This document shows, in pieces, positions 51,088 to 62,968 of a stretch of DNA of 64,000 nt (within the stretch, counting starts at the first letter, position 1; the number at the start of each line of letters is the position of its first letter). The stretch lies in NCBI GenBank assembly GCA_949318235.1, contig OX439128.1, positions 44,224,262 to 44,288,261 of the forward strand. The letters run 5' to 3'. The stretch comes from Ecdyonurus torrentis (lineage: Eukaryota > Arthropoda > Insecta > Ephemeroptera > Heptageniidae). The translations under genes were made by a program, and so were the position numbers. Below the pieces are notes generated by a model that ran no database searches, was not told where the DNA came from, and saw nothing but the letters and a program-made list of their open reading frames with translations.

Positions 51088-51420
51088 AAATAATAAAATA
51101 ATGTCTAAAGATTAGATTTAAAAATAAAAACAAAGAGCAACGCAAATAGTTCCCTTCCAATTTCCTTCCAAAGCGAATAGCCTGTTTTATTTGCATGATT
51201 TGTTGTATCAAATTAGGAGAGACTAATAATCAATAATCCCAATGACAAGAAAATAACATATGCTTATTTCACAACTCAAAAATAAAATGTTATATATTTC
51301 ATTTTTCCTTATTCAATGCGTGTATAGTAATTTTATATATTTTCTTTCTTCTGTATAGTGATTATAGCCATATCTTGTTTTATATAAAAAAAAAATTTTT
51401 TATATATTTTATTTTAGATG
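48731..51420. other. Intergenic DNA, no gene recognised
   Basis: AT-rich. Contains a 39-nt poly-T run (50480-50518), an AC/AT compound microsatellite (51034-51087) and shorter AT repeats. No inverted-repeat element as clear as those in the introns was seen. Confidence 0.6.
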
Positions 51421-51525
51421 GAGTATAGTTGTTTCACGCGGCTTATGGGCCAATCACGGACGATTCCGTGTGTTTGGTTTCGCGCAAGCCGCGGAGCTAG
51501 CGAGGAGTCGTGGAGCACCTCCGCG

Positions 51526-51555
51526 TATATAAAAGCTGCGTGATGTTGTCAGAAT
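51526..51555 (+). promoter_or_regulatory. TATA promoter of the secreted Ser/Gly-rich gene
   Basis: TATATAAAAG at 51526-51535 and TCAGA initiator-like site at 51549-51553, a spacing of about 25 nt, within a GC-richer patch (51430-51545). It implies a 5' leader of about 50 nt before the start codon at 51600. Confidence 0.7.
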
Positions 51556-51599
51556 GATTCACAAGTGTGAGACTCGTTGTAAGGTATAAAAGTACCGCA

Positions 51600-54500
51600 A
51601 TGATGTCACCGGTTCACAGTATTTTCGTGGTGCTCCTCTTCGCTGCATTTGCACACGGTAAGTCTGTCACTGAAGTAATCATCAAAATATATAATTAATA
51701 ATAAAAATCAAAATAACTTAAAAAATAATATGATCCGAGTAACTAAAATCAAATACGTATTTTAATTTACTGATTTAAATAATTAATTAGATGCATAGAA
51801 TTTTAATTAAAAATAAATATACGCATGTTAAACAATTATGAATTATATTCAGTATTTATTGGAACTACACAAGCTCTATAATATTTTGATATTTTAATGT
51901 TTATCTTAATAAATTACAATGATACGAGTTTTAATTTATTTGTATCATCTCCACAGCCCAGTATTTCCCTCTCGTGATGGACCCATATGAGATGGCAGAA
52001 CGTATCCAGCGCATGGCACAACCTCACCCTCAATACGCCAGCGGTGGAAGTTACTCTAGTGCATCATCTTCAAGTTCTTCTGGATCTGGAGGACCTGTCT
52101 TCTTCGGGGGCTCAGGTTTTAATAATGGCTTTGGAAATGCACCTTTCTACGCTAATGGCCCTGCATATGAGCAGAACTATGGATCGTAAGTAGTCTCAGA
52201 TTGAAAAACAGAGAAGAAAAATATTATGTCATGAAATTACAAATTTATCAAATTACAAAATCTATCTGTAGATATGGAACCGCTATTTTAAGTAATTTTG
52301 GTAGAAATATTTATTTTGGAATATTTTGGATAGTCACTTGATGATAGAAAATAAAATCACATAATTTCATCTCATAGTTTTTAATACTCTCATGGCATTT
52401 GTAAAAAATGTCATAATTATTAAAATAATAAGGTGATATAAAAACACTCATTTTTGCGCAATGTAATGCAAAAGAAAAAAAGTGATTCATTTTTTTGAAA
52501 ACTATTGCTGTGTGTGGTATAAGGTATAAAAAGAAGGAAAGAAGTTTCCTTTTGTGTCATAGTAAACAATACAAGGAAATCGATGTGATTCCCCGCAACA
52601 AAAGTAAATTCAATATAATTTATTAATCATAAAAATAAATTGCACGTATTAACCATACATAAACACGAAAATTAGTACCTAAATTATAAAAACGTTTTAA
52701 TTTATGCATAAGCATGTGTTGTTAAATTGTACTTCTTTGAAATAATGATATTAAGAATAAAATTAACATGTAATTTGGATAAACGTTTCTTAAGTAAAGG
52801 AAAAAAAACTCATTAAATAGTATATGACGTAAATAAAGACTAGTTAACCTCGAAATTAAAAAAGAAAGACACAATCCACAAAAATTGATATTTTCACAAT
52901 GATTATATAATATTATTATTATTTTGACTTTCGTATAATTTGTGTTGCATTTTGTTGAAGTACAGTCAAATTTCGGGCACCATGATGAGGGTCATGGAAG
53001 TTTCTCAAGCGGTGAGAAAGAGAGGGAGGGTCAGGGTCAACGGTATATACTTGTATGACGTGTTATTGTGACGCACAAGCATTCAACGTAAACAAATATA
53101 ATATTTTTGTTTACAATTTTAACTGGCCATTAATTATATGATTTATAAACAAACAAACAAAATTTTGTCGTGTACCCTTTTTTTTTTTACGTGCTCTCTC
53201 GTTAAATAATATCTCTTTAGGATTGTGCGTATAAAAAATAGCAAAAAAAAAAAAATAATAATTCCAGTATAGTTTTGAGTTTCAATAGGGGTGCTATATT
53301 AAATAATGACCTTATCATACCACTATCTGAGCTCATCACTTTATAAAGGTTGCAGTTTAGAAAACAAATATGTAAACAAAACAATAAATTAATTTATAAC
53401 GAATAATAAAAAAAATAAAAAAGTATTTCGTCATCATAATTTCATTTTTTTTTTTTTTTTTTTTTTTTTAGAAGGAATAGGATTAGTATTTATACACATA
53501 GACATATAAATATATACATATTGCATATATCTAAATTGCTCTATTTAAAACCGTACTTTATTTGAAATTAATTATTTTTAATGAAGTTTTGCGACTAAAA
53601 GAGCTTTGTCATGCTTGCGCACCTCGGTTGCTGAGCCACTTTGAAGAGCATCATCTTAGAGCTCAAGGTTGAGAGTGGCCGGGAAGCCCGTACGTAAACA
53701 GCAAGCGTATTTTTTTTTAATGTGCTTGATGCTTCGCTTCGTGAACGCGAAGGGCATTGTGTATTATAGACGGTCAAGGCAGGCAAATTTCCAGTAAGAG
53801 GGAAACAAAAAATTACTATATACGCTCAAATCTTATATTTTGATGTGAAATAATGGAAATGTGGGAGAATAAAATATATTTTCATTGTTAAATTTACATT
53901 TTACATACATTTTATTCAAATTTTAATCATAAATCTATAAAATTTTGAAATATTGAAAATTTGTTTTAATTAATTTGTTTATGACTCAGGAAATACAAAT
54001 ATTTTAAATCATTCAAGGAATATCATTCAATCATCACGAGAAAGCAATTAATACACGCGTCCAGAATTGACAAAGAAAAGCAATTTAATTATTTCGTGTT
54101 ATCGAGAAAGTTTTTAATTAAGATTTTAAATTCAACACATAACGTACTCTTATGCAAATTTTTGTTTCTATTAAGTTTGAATTAATAAACAGCAATTGAA
54201 GAGTAGTTTATGTAATATGTATATACATACATTCTCATATTGAAATTCATTTTATAGTATATCCAAATTAAATATTTTTAAAATAAACTTTTATGGATAA
54301 TAATTATTTTTAACTGCAAAAATAAACTAAAAATTATAAACGAATTAACTGTTTTGATCGAAACATTATTGTACGTCCGTTTTATAATTAAATGAAAAAA
54401 AGTCTTTCTATTAGGAAAATATTGTTCAATACAACAATCGAATAATTTTTAACACCATATTAATAATACACAAAATATTTATTTTAAAATCATTTGTTGT

Positions 54501-54986
54501 GTCTGATGGACCACTTAATCCCCCCCCCCCCCTCCTCTGAAAAAAAAAGTGATATAGATAATATTTCATACTAAACAAATTGCCTAGGAGATTATCGACA
54601 ACTCTATTTATACCTTCGAAGAAATATTATATTTTTAACCCCAAATTTTCTAAATAAAATTGTGTACTTATTGATTATTACAAACAAACAAACAGAAAAT
54701 ACAGAAATGAACCCAATGTTATTCTAAGAAAATTTCTGAAATGGTTTCATTTTATATATCTCTCAGAGCTTATAATTAATGAAATCTCTCCTAAAAATGT
54801 TTCAGATACGAAAACGGTGGCAGTCTTGGTATTCGTTTTGGCTCAGTTCCCGGAGGTCAAGGTGTCCATGTCTCGTCCAGCAGTCACTCTAACCAGCCTG
54901 GTTCCTCTGGATCATTCGTATCTTCAAGTTCAGCCACTGACGGTGACGGCAAAATTCACTACAACGTCCAATCTGGACGCTACTGA
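51600..54986 (+). CDS. Secreted Ser/Gly-rich protein of unknown function
   Basis: Three exons: 51600-51657, 51957-52185 and 54806-54986; 155 aa. Start: two ATGs in a row, then a signal peptide with hydrophobic core IFVVLLFAAFA (about 8-18), probable cleavage before QYFPLV. The mature part begins with MDPYEMAERIQRM, then Ser- and Gly-rich stretches, a Tyr/Asn-rich part at the second splice, and a C-terminus with DGDGKIHYNVQSGRY. No cysteine-rich or enzymatic motif; no transmembrane segment after the signal. Such proteins in arthropods are often extracellular matrix, cuticle or gland products, but I do not recognise the family. Exon 2-3 intron is 2.6 kb. AATAAA at 55115. The strong TATA promoter suggests high or tissue-restricted expression. 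Confidence 0.85.
52186..54805 (+). other. Intron 2 of the secreted Ser/Gly-rich gene
   Basis: No further exon recognised. AT-rich with poly-T (53446-53470) and poly-C (54521-54531) runs and a GC-richer patch at 53580-53790 that I could not assign. Confidence 0.55.
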
Positions 54987-55451
54987 GAGTCCCTTCTCAC
55001 CCTTAACTCGTTCCTGTTTCACTGAAGTCTCAAAGATCAATTTGGAAATCATGCAGAGGGACGTGTTATTTTAACTTATTATTGATCTATACTTGATGGT
55101 ACAATTTTTTTTTTAATAAATTTAAAATAGTTTGATAAAATTATTATTTAAAAGTGATTTCAAATACTGTATAAATTATATGGTTTAAGTAACAGTGTAT
55201 TTTATTATGTGTTTTTGAAATCACAATAAAAATAAGTATTATAATATTTTGTATAGTTTTAATTATAAGGCCAAAATTATTGTGACGATAATAGTAATAA
55301 TAATAAAAAAAAATTAAAAAATCCAAATAAATGTTTCATTTCATTTCATTTCATCTAATTGTAATTGTAAGTGTTTCATCAAACGAGATAGTTTTTAAAT
55401 ATTGAGTTATTGCTCATATTGCTTATATATTGTATAACTTTAACCACACTC

Positions 55452-55705
55452 TAAAAAATGGTGCATTAATTTAAGATAATCACTTTTAAGTTATTATGAG
55501 TAGCTAAAGTAATGCATTTTAGCAAGTTATTAAAAATATGCGTAGCTAATTTAAGTTGTTTGAAGTTTATTTAAACTATTTTAAGTTAAAATGACTATTT
55601 TTAAAAAGTTGCTAAAATGCATTATTTTAGCTACTCATAATAACTTAAAAGTGATTATCTTAAATAAGTTAGTATTCGTAACTAAAGTGATGCTACATTT
55701 TTTTA
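55452..55705. repeat. AT-rich palindromic element, ~250 bp
   Basis: ATAATCACTTTTAAGTTATT and ATGAGTAGCTAAAGTAATGC at left recur inverted at right (GCATTATTTTAGCTACTCAT, AATAACTTAAAAGTGATTAT). No coding sense. Confidence 0.8.
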
Positions 55706-57325
55706 AATTAAAAACGATCTAAATATTCATCATATATTATGGTGAAAAAGAAAAAAGGAATTTTATATAAAAACATTTATCATAGATACTATAATATTTT
55801 AGGACCAGTTTTTTTTTAAATTCATACTTTCCTTCCTTACTTATGGACGTCAAAGATGACCTCAAAGTTATACTTGTTGCTGGGCCAAAGTAAAACAAGG
55901 AAAAAAAACAAAAAAAAAACATATATATATCAGCTGGAAATCCCTCTCAATTTTCTCTAAACCAGTTTTCAATCACGATTTTTGTATTCATTTCAAACTA
56001 ACAACAACAAAAACAAATAAACAATGCGCAATATTATACACATTATACTCATAGAAAAAATGACCATGCAGCAAATTAATATTTTAAAATGTTTTTATTT
56101 CCTACGAGTTAAAATTTATTTTATGGTCAAGGTTAAGAACTGGTTAGAATTAGAAAAAAAAAGAAGATAAATTATAAAAATTAAATTCATTAATCTTATT
56201 CAATATAATAAAAGCTACAAATTAGGGGGAGGATATTTTGTATACGTTAATGTATTACACATAAAAGTAGGTCCGTTTTCTAAAGCAAGAAAATAGATAA
56301 GATACATGTAGTGCGCATTTGAGAGAAGAAGAAAAAAAATTCATAAATTATAGTCATAATTACATGAAATACGCACATGAAAAAAAAAAAAACTTGAATA
56401 GTCTTATTTATTTTGAAATTGAAGAGTTAAGATTAAAAAGAGAGAGGTTGAAAGAGAGAATTAAAGTTTGTAGTATTATGTATATAGTAAAAATAAATAA
56501 ATTGCGAATTTTGGTGATGAATTACTTTTAAATGCACAATAATCCACGAGCAAAATATGTAATTCTGAAGCTTTAAAGTAACTCTCACAATTATGCTTTC
56601 CAATTGCAATACAAGGTATAAGGTAATTATACAACCAACAACATTAATGGCACCCCCATACATTTCAGCATATTGTAATATACTTTTACATACTTTTTAC
56701 TAAAAAACGAGAGATTTGTTATAAAATTTTATCTCCTTAATGCTCAGTTAAACAAAAGGCATACAAAAAGGTATACATGTAGAACAAAAATGTAAAAAAA
56801 AAAACGCAACACATAATGTAACAAAAGAAACTGAATTGTCTGAAATACGATATAATAACATTGTTATTTTTATACGAGAGAACATACGAATATCTTAAAA
56901 TGTAATATTATTTTTAATAGCATTGAGGTTTTACAGTTTTTCATTTTTTTTAATGTGTGTTTTGGTTAGCAAAGATTTTATTACTAGTTATTTTGTAAAT
57001 ATAACTCTTTTATGCAAACAAAGAAAAGGCAATAAAAAAAGCGAAATCCAATCACTCATACAGTCCGCCAACACAAACTTTCTTTTTGCATAATTAATTT
57101 GTTTTTATACTTAAAATGACGTGCAAAAGTACAGTAAATAACATTAATGCAAGGTTCAATATACTGTATGTTTCTAATAATGTATAACCTTATATGAACT
57201 GAGACAAAAAAAATATTACTGATTGAAAGTTATTATTAATTTATCAGTTTTTGATGTATTATAATGTACAGACATATATTATGCTTGCATATGTATTGTA
57301 AAGAGCGTATACGCTATCTAATTTA

Positions 57326-57671
57326 TTAAAGCCATAGACCACATATAAAACAACATGAGCTTTTTAATGAATAAACACGAAATGGGATCTTATAAACTGA
57401 TGACAATTTTTACCAGAATGTTAATGTAGCCCCACGAGAGAGCATGAAAAAACTGTTAAGCATGCAATTTGAGTAAAAATTCATGTTTATGGCGTCAGAA
57501 ACATGCACAAATTAGTATGAAAATGTTGTGCGGGTTGCATAAATTCAATTTTCTGATCTCTGCTACGGGGCTACTGTTGGGTTTTGAGACAAACTAATGT
57601 TATTTATGTAAATCCCATTAAGTGTTTTGTGATATAAAATGCTTATGTTTTTCTCTGGTCTATTCCTTTAA
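57326..57671. mobile_element. TTAA-flanked element (family 2, copy g)
   Basis: TTAA ends; inverted relative to 36779-37112 with long matches (AAACACGAAATGGGATC, GTAGCCCCACGAGAGAGC, GCGTCAGAAACATGC). Flanked on both sides by related strings GCGTATACGCTAT and GCGTATGCGCTAT. Confidence 0.78.
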
Positions 57672-58506
57672 GTGCGTATGCGCTATTTATTAAGTTAACT
57701 TTGCTGACTATAATATGTCAACTGAATATCAATATACATTTTATATTTGTGTCGCAGATATTTTTGTCGCAGATACATCGCTATATGTACAATGTACAGT
57801 ATTTATACTGCTTTATTTTTGTTATTTTTAAGTTGAAATATTTGAATAACGAAACGCAATTAACTCATCAACAACAAAACGAATAATGGAAAACGAGGAG
57901 TCAGGCTAAATCATCGTATTTCTTGAACTTATACAGTATGAAAGTTTAAGGATTAAAACATCTTGGCAAGTAAAAAGTAATAATATTTTTATTTTAAACC
58001 AGTTTAAAGTAACCAGTTTAAGTGAATTGTGCTGTATTATATAGTACAAGGAGTTAGGATATACATAGAGAGAAATTTTTTAGGGTATATATCCATAATT
58101 ATGCATTATCGTTGACGTATGCCTTATATGGAGGACGCTTTTAAGAGTGAATATAATTGACTTTATTATTACTATTACTATATTTAAGTGTGTGCGTCTT
58201 TGTGCTATATATTTTATATTTTTTCCTTGATTTTTTTTTCTTATGATTTTTTTTCTTGTACGACCACTTTTCCACTTTAACAAGTTTTTTTTTAATTAAA
58301 ATATAAAACTTGATGTACCACAATATGTAGTCAATATAATTATTTATAATATACTGAACTTCAATCTCTATTAACGTCACATAGTTGTTTGGTTTCTGTT
58401 TGTATTGCGTTCATTTCATATTGTGTATATCATACAGTATATCAAGCATAAGGAAACTCTCCCCCCTCCCCCCCAATGAGACTTCTTAATTACACCTGTT
58501 TGACTT

Positions 58507-58700
58507 TTATATGTAATGTAAGTAGATAACTTATGTAATCCAGAGAGGATTCCCGCTGAAAAGTACTGGTCAGCTGGAGACGTGTATTGCGGGTCAAAAT
58601 TACATTGATCAAATGGGCAACAAAATATAACTTCCAGGATAAAATAAAATAAAAAGCAACAGAAAATTGAATAACGATATTCTCTTTGGATTACCTATCT
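58507..58700 (+). repeat. Dispersed repeat, copy 2
   Basis: About 90% identical by eye to the reverse complement of 20790-20992, including AAAAGTACTGGTCAGCTGGA and GGTCAAAATTACATTGATCA. Ends in an AT-rich AAAATAAAATAAAAAGC stretch. Confidence 0.85.
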
Positions 58701-60185
58701 ATAGAAATACCTTATTTATATGTATGTATGTGTGTGTGTGTATATATAAATAATATATTTTACAGCCCACTTTTTTCCAAGAGGAATAGTAGAAAATATA
58801 GGAACCCTACGCAGGAATACATTCTTAAATCATTAGGAATTAGGAACATTGTTCAACAATGTTACAATGTTCGACTTTTTTTTTTTTTTTTTTTTTCATT
58901 GGAGGCTAGTTATTTTTTCTAATATTTCTTGTAGGAGCTATTAGCATAATATTTAAATTTATAATATGCACTTTCATCTATTATTATTATTTTATTATAA
59001 TGACCGGGGTATTTTTATGATTATTATGAAAGTAATCGCAGGCAACTATATTTTGGCAGATATAACAAGCAAGAGAAAAAAATATTTCGTATACGTATAG
59101 TATTAATATGATCAGCGATCTACAATTTCAAATTTGATATCAATGTATATATCGTACTGACACGTCTGACACAGAGGTTACTATAACCAAACAAAAATAT
59201 TACTTAAATTTTTAATGCAAAAAACAACGTGCTGCATTAATTTGACTTTTCAACGGAAGAATTTCAAATATGTAAAACTGTTGAAAAGTTTTGAAAATTT
59301 ACTTCAATAAAGCCTCGCATATCAATTTCAATAATTTTCCTCCCTAATTTGATGGTCACGGGTCAGTTTTTTTTTTATAATATCATATATATATATATAT
59401 GAGTATGTATGTAAGTGATACCATTGAAATATTGATCAAGTGACATAAAAGAGTAAAGTTGTGGTGTGGATATTAATTTTTGAATATCAAAGATTGGATC
59501 AAGCCTTCTAATTTATTATCTTAAACAATTTATTGAACAAACTTTAAATCAGTGATCTGTATGGTTATAAAATTTTACTCCAAAATAAAATTATTTAAAA
59601 ATAAAAATACGAACAAAAATTATTATTTGTCGATTGAGTTTCTTTTGAGATTTGTTTTCAGATGTCGCCACTTTCAAGAGAAGCTCGAGGTTCCTCTTTT
59701 AATTTTACGTTTTGAAGAGTATAATAATATACAACAAGGTATCTCTCTATACTGTGGCAGAGTGGCGAAGTTTTACTCCAAAAACCGATACCACTAAATA
59801 AGCTCTAAGAAGTACACGTATTCGAACAACAGATCTCAAAGAAAATATCTATGCAAAATTTCATGGGCCGTAACACAAATGTATGCTTAGAGGTTTGATA
59901 AAACTTTTGGAATAAAATATTTTTAAAAAAGTTTATTTTTTTATTTTTTATTATTACTGAAATTAGGAAATTAACAAATTTGATGTTTGTAATTTAGGTT
60001 TATTTCATAGATTCACAGTTCGTACAAACCTAAACATTAAACTAACAATGAGGTAATAATTTGTTCAACAAAACCCTTTAAGGAGGCAGATGTGAAGCTG
60101 ATAAGAAAACCACCGCTAAATCATATTCGTTTTGTATTTATTTATTTGGAAGAATATGCAAGGTATCTGAAAGGTATATAGATGG

Positions 60186-60306
60186 AAGGTCCGTAGAAAA
60201 AAGGACCTCGGATAAAAGGCCCTACCTGTGCGCAGCTCGCCGAAACGCTATATACCTGTGCGTAAAGGCAAGTCCTTTTATCCGAGGACCTTTTTTCCGC
60301 GGACCT
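60186..60306. mobile_element. Short inverted-repeat MITE, ~121 bp
   Basis: AAGGTCCGTAGAAAAAAGGA then CCTCGGATAAAAGG at left and the complement (CCTTTTATCCGAGGACC, TTTTTTCCGCGGACCTT) at right. The loop has CTACCTGTGCG and TACCTGTGCGT as a direct repeat. Confidence 0.8.
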
Positions 60307-61551
60307 TAGTTCAGGCATTCATCTGAAAAAGGATATTATTCTGTTAGTCTGGTCAACATAAATATGAGGGTTTTTTAACTTGTTGCATAAGGAGCAATGA
60401 CTATCGCTATTCTCAAATAGTTTTTATTAAAAAGAAACAAAAAAGACGAAAAAATAATTATAATAAAAAAGAAAAAAAGAAAAGAAAAGGTTAAATTAGA
60501 ACGTAAACTTTTGCATGGTATACTCGAATATCGATCCAAACTTTTATAAAAAAGAACGTATAAATACTGATTGATAAAAAATATGCATTGTTTTATATAC
60601 CAATATTATGTAATATATTTATTTGCGAAAATGTATAAATTTTCTAAAACTTTCTATTAAGGCCAGTGTAAGGCCAGAATTTGTCCATATAAGGTATTAA
60701 AAGTTTATCTCATAAAGTTTGTATGTATATGCATTTACAGTATTGTTTTAAATATATATAGTGTAAGATGTAACAGCAGTATCAATTTTTAAAAATAAAT
60801 TTATATTTGTTATGCTTTTTACTTTATGGTGATGTAAGAATAAGTGTTTTAAAGATTCTGAAGCGAAGAACACATGAAAATTTTTTAAAAAAAACGCAAT
60901 TCAACATTATATAAGGTCAAAATTAAAATAATTAAAATTAATAATGGCTCATTAATAGTGATCGACTTAGTGACCCTTGCCAAAATCGTGTCCTGTTTAT
61001 GTGTAGTTGCCTATATAGTATTTGTTACATTAATTTTACTGTTGTACAAATATAATACTGGAATTATTATAGATATATCGATTAGGCATGCAAAAAACAT
61101 ATTAAATGTCAAATTAATCACCAAAGGATCTCTTTAAGATTTTCTTGTATATTAGCCTATAGGCTCAAAGTAGATTACAGCTGTTTAATATTGTAATTAT
61201 GGATGAACCTGATTAAATATAGTTTTAATTTGTTACTGTATAGTTTGATATCTTGAACAGAATGAACAGTAAAGGTTTACGTATTGTTAAATGAAAGTAA
61301 AATATGTTTTATATTAAATTACACTTAATTTATTAAAATTACAAATTACAATTAACAAAATCTGGATCAGTTTTTGTTATACCCACATACTCATTAAAAT
61401 CCCCATAATAAAATTATTTAAGAATGGAAAAATTGAATTAATTTTTTCTTCCTTATAGTCCGATCTTCATTTGAGTTTTGTTTGCAGATTATGTCACCAA
61501 TAACTAAGAAAGGCTTGAGGTCCCACTTGTTTTGCAGCGCTGTCGAGAGGT

Positions 61552-62968
61552 TTATCGTCCACCGTAGCCGCCACCACCAAATGAACCACCTGTAATTAAA
61601 CAAATATAATCAATAAAAAGAACCTCGATGTTACAAGACGTTAAAAATAAAAGTTAGTAAAATGCACTCTTAATTTCAAAATACTATGAGTGATTTATTT
61701 TCAAGTGCATTGATAAGTATGAAGTTGATATATAACATTTGCAATTTTTACAACACAAAATGGTAAACTTGAATCTAAAATTTAAGCAGTTTTCCAAAAC
61801 TATTTTTTAACGTACTTGAACTGGATGCAGAAGCAGAAGATGCTGAGAATCCACCGCCAAATCCACCTGTTTATTGAAAAATACATTAGTTTAGTTTTAT
61901 TAATATGATTTTTATAACAATAAATAGCTATAAACAACAAAAATGTGTCTGCAGCTAACTTTAAATTAACAAAAGATTTTTAGTTTACCTTTATTTCTTT
62001 ATAGTATAACATAATACGTATTTGACAGTTTTAATTCCAATATTTTATTTTCAAAGTAAATCATTACAAATTGTATTTTAATAGTTTTATTTTCTAATTT
62101 TTATTATTATTATTTTCCGTTGTTAATAATATTAACATTTTTGCTTTATAGACTTCTTGGCATGATTTTGAGTGAATTAATTTAGGAACATGTTATTATA
62201 TACCTGCTCCACCACCATGTCCACCATGTCCGCCTCCTCCGTGTCCAAAGCCGCCACTTCCTCCATGTACACCAGCCGCACCATGGCCACCTCCAGCGCC
62301 TCCAGGGTAAGAGATGCCTCCTCCTGAGTGACCTCCGCCAAGTCCACCTCCATGTCCACCTCCGAAACCGCCTGATCCTCCGTGAACGCCAGCAGCACCT
62401 CCGTGCCCACCTCCTAGGCCTCCGCCGCCGTATCCACCTCCTGAGTGACCACCGCCGATTCCTCCTGATCCATGTCCTCCTGATAATCCACCAGCATGTC
62501 CACCTCCGAATCCGCCTGATCCTCCGTGAACACCAGCAGCACCTCCGTGACCACCTCCTAGACCTCCGCCGTGACCACCTCCTAGGCCTCCGCTGTGACC
62601 ACCTCCTAGGCCTCCGCCCTGACTAGATCCACCGAATCCACCTCCTGATGAGTGACCACCGCCAAATCCACCTCCGGCGCCCCCAGAGTGAGCTCCAGCC
62701 CCGCCGTGTCCACCTCCAACGCCTCCTCCGTATCCCTTACCCCCAATGCCACCTCCGTGGACGCCGCTCTTACCGCCAAACCCACCGCCATGGCCCCCTA
62801 ATCCCCCACCTGCTCCACCATGACCTCCTCCGAATCCTCCCCCTAAGGCTGCAGATGATGCACTTGCAGCAGCAGCAGCACCGCCGGCACCGCCACCTCC
62901 GCCATATGCTCCACGATTACCTCGCACTCCCCCGTGAGGACCACCATAGCCATGAGGTGAGTGGTAAC
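61552..62968 (-). CDS. Gly/His-rich cuticle- or silk-like protein, 5' exon missing
   Basis: Three downstream exons: 62204-62968, 61816-61866 and 61552-61589, all joined in phase 1; the first exon (signal peptide expected) is not found in the last 1 kb of the window, so the model is partial at its 5' end (284 codons seen). The large exon is made of GGGFGGGH, GGLGGGHGG and GGYGGG-type units; a longer unit, AAGVHGGSGGFG, occurs three times. An Ala/Ser patch (AAAAASASSAA) and a final Ser-rich exon (SASSASASSS) precede the end ...GSFGGGGYGGR. Low-complexity Gly/His proteins of this kind are structural parts of arthropod cuticle, shell matrix or secreted fibres; which one cannot be told. AATAAA (minus) at 61329-61334. 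The opposite-strand frames are shadows. Confidence 0.82.

Larger units (their letters stand above)
55706..61320. other. Intergenic DNA, no gene recognised
   Basis: AT-rich; contains a TTAA element (57326), a dispersed repeat (58507), a short palindromic element (60186) and a stretch similar to the 3' flank of the Gly-rich gene (59640-59720). No supported reading frame. Confidence 0.55.

Noticed and set aside
53580..53790. GC-richer patch as a possible tRNA
   Set aside because: No cloverleaf with acceptor, D and T arms could be drawn on either strand.
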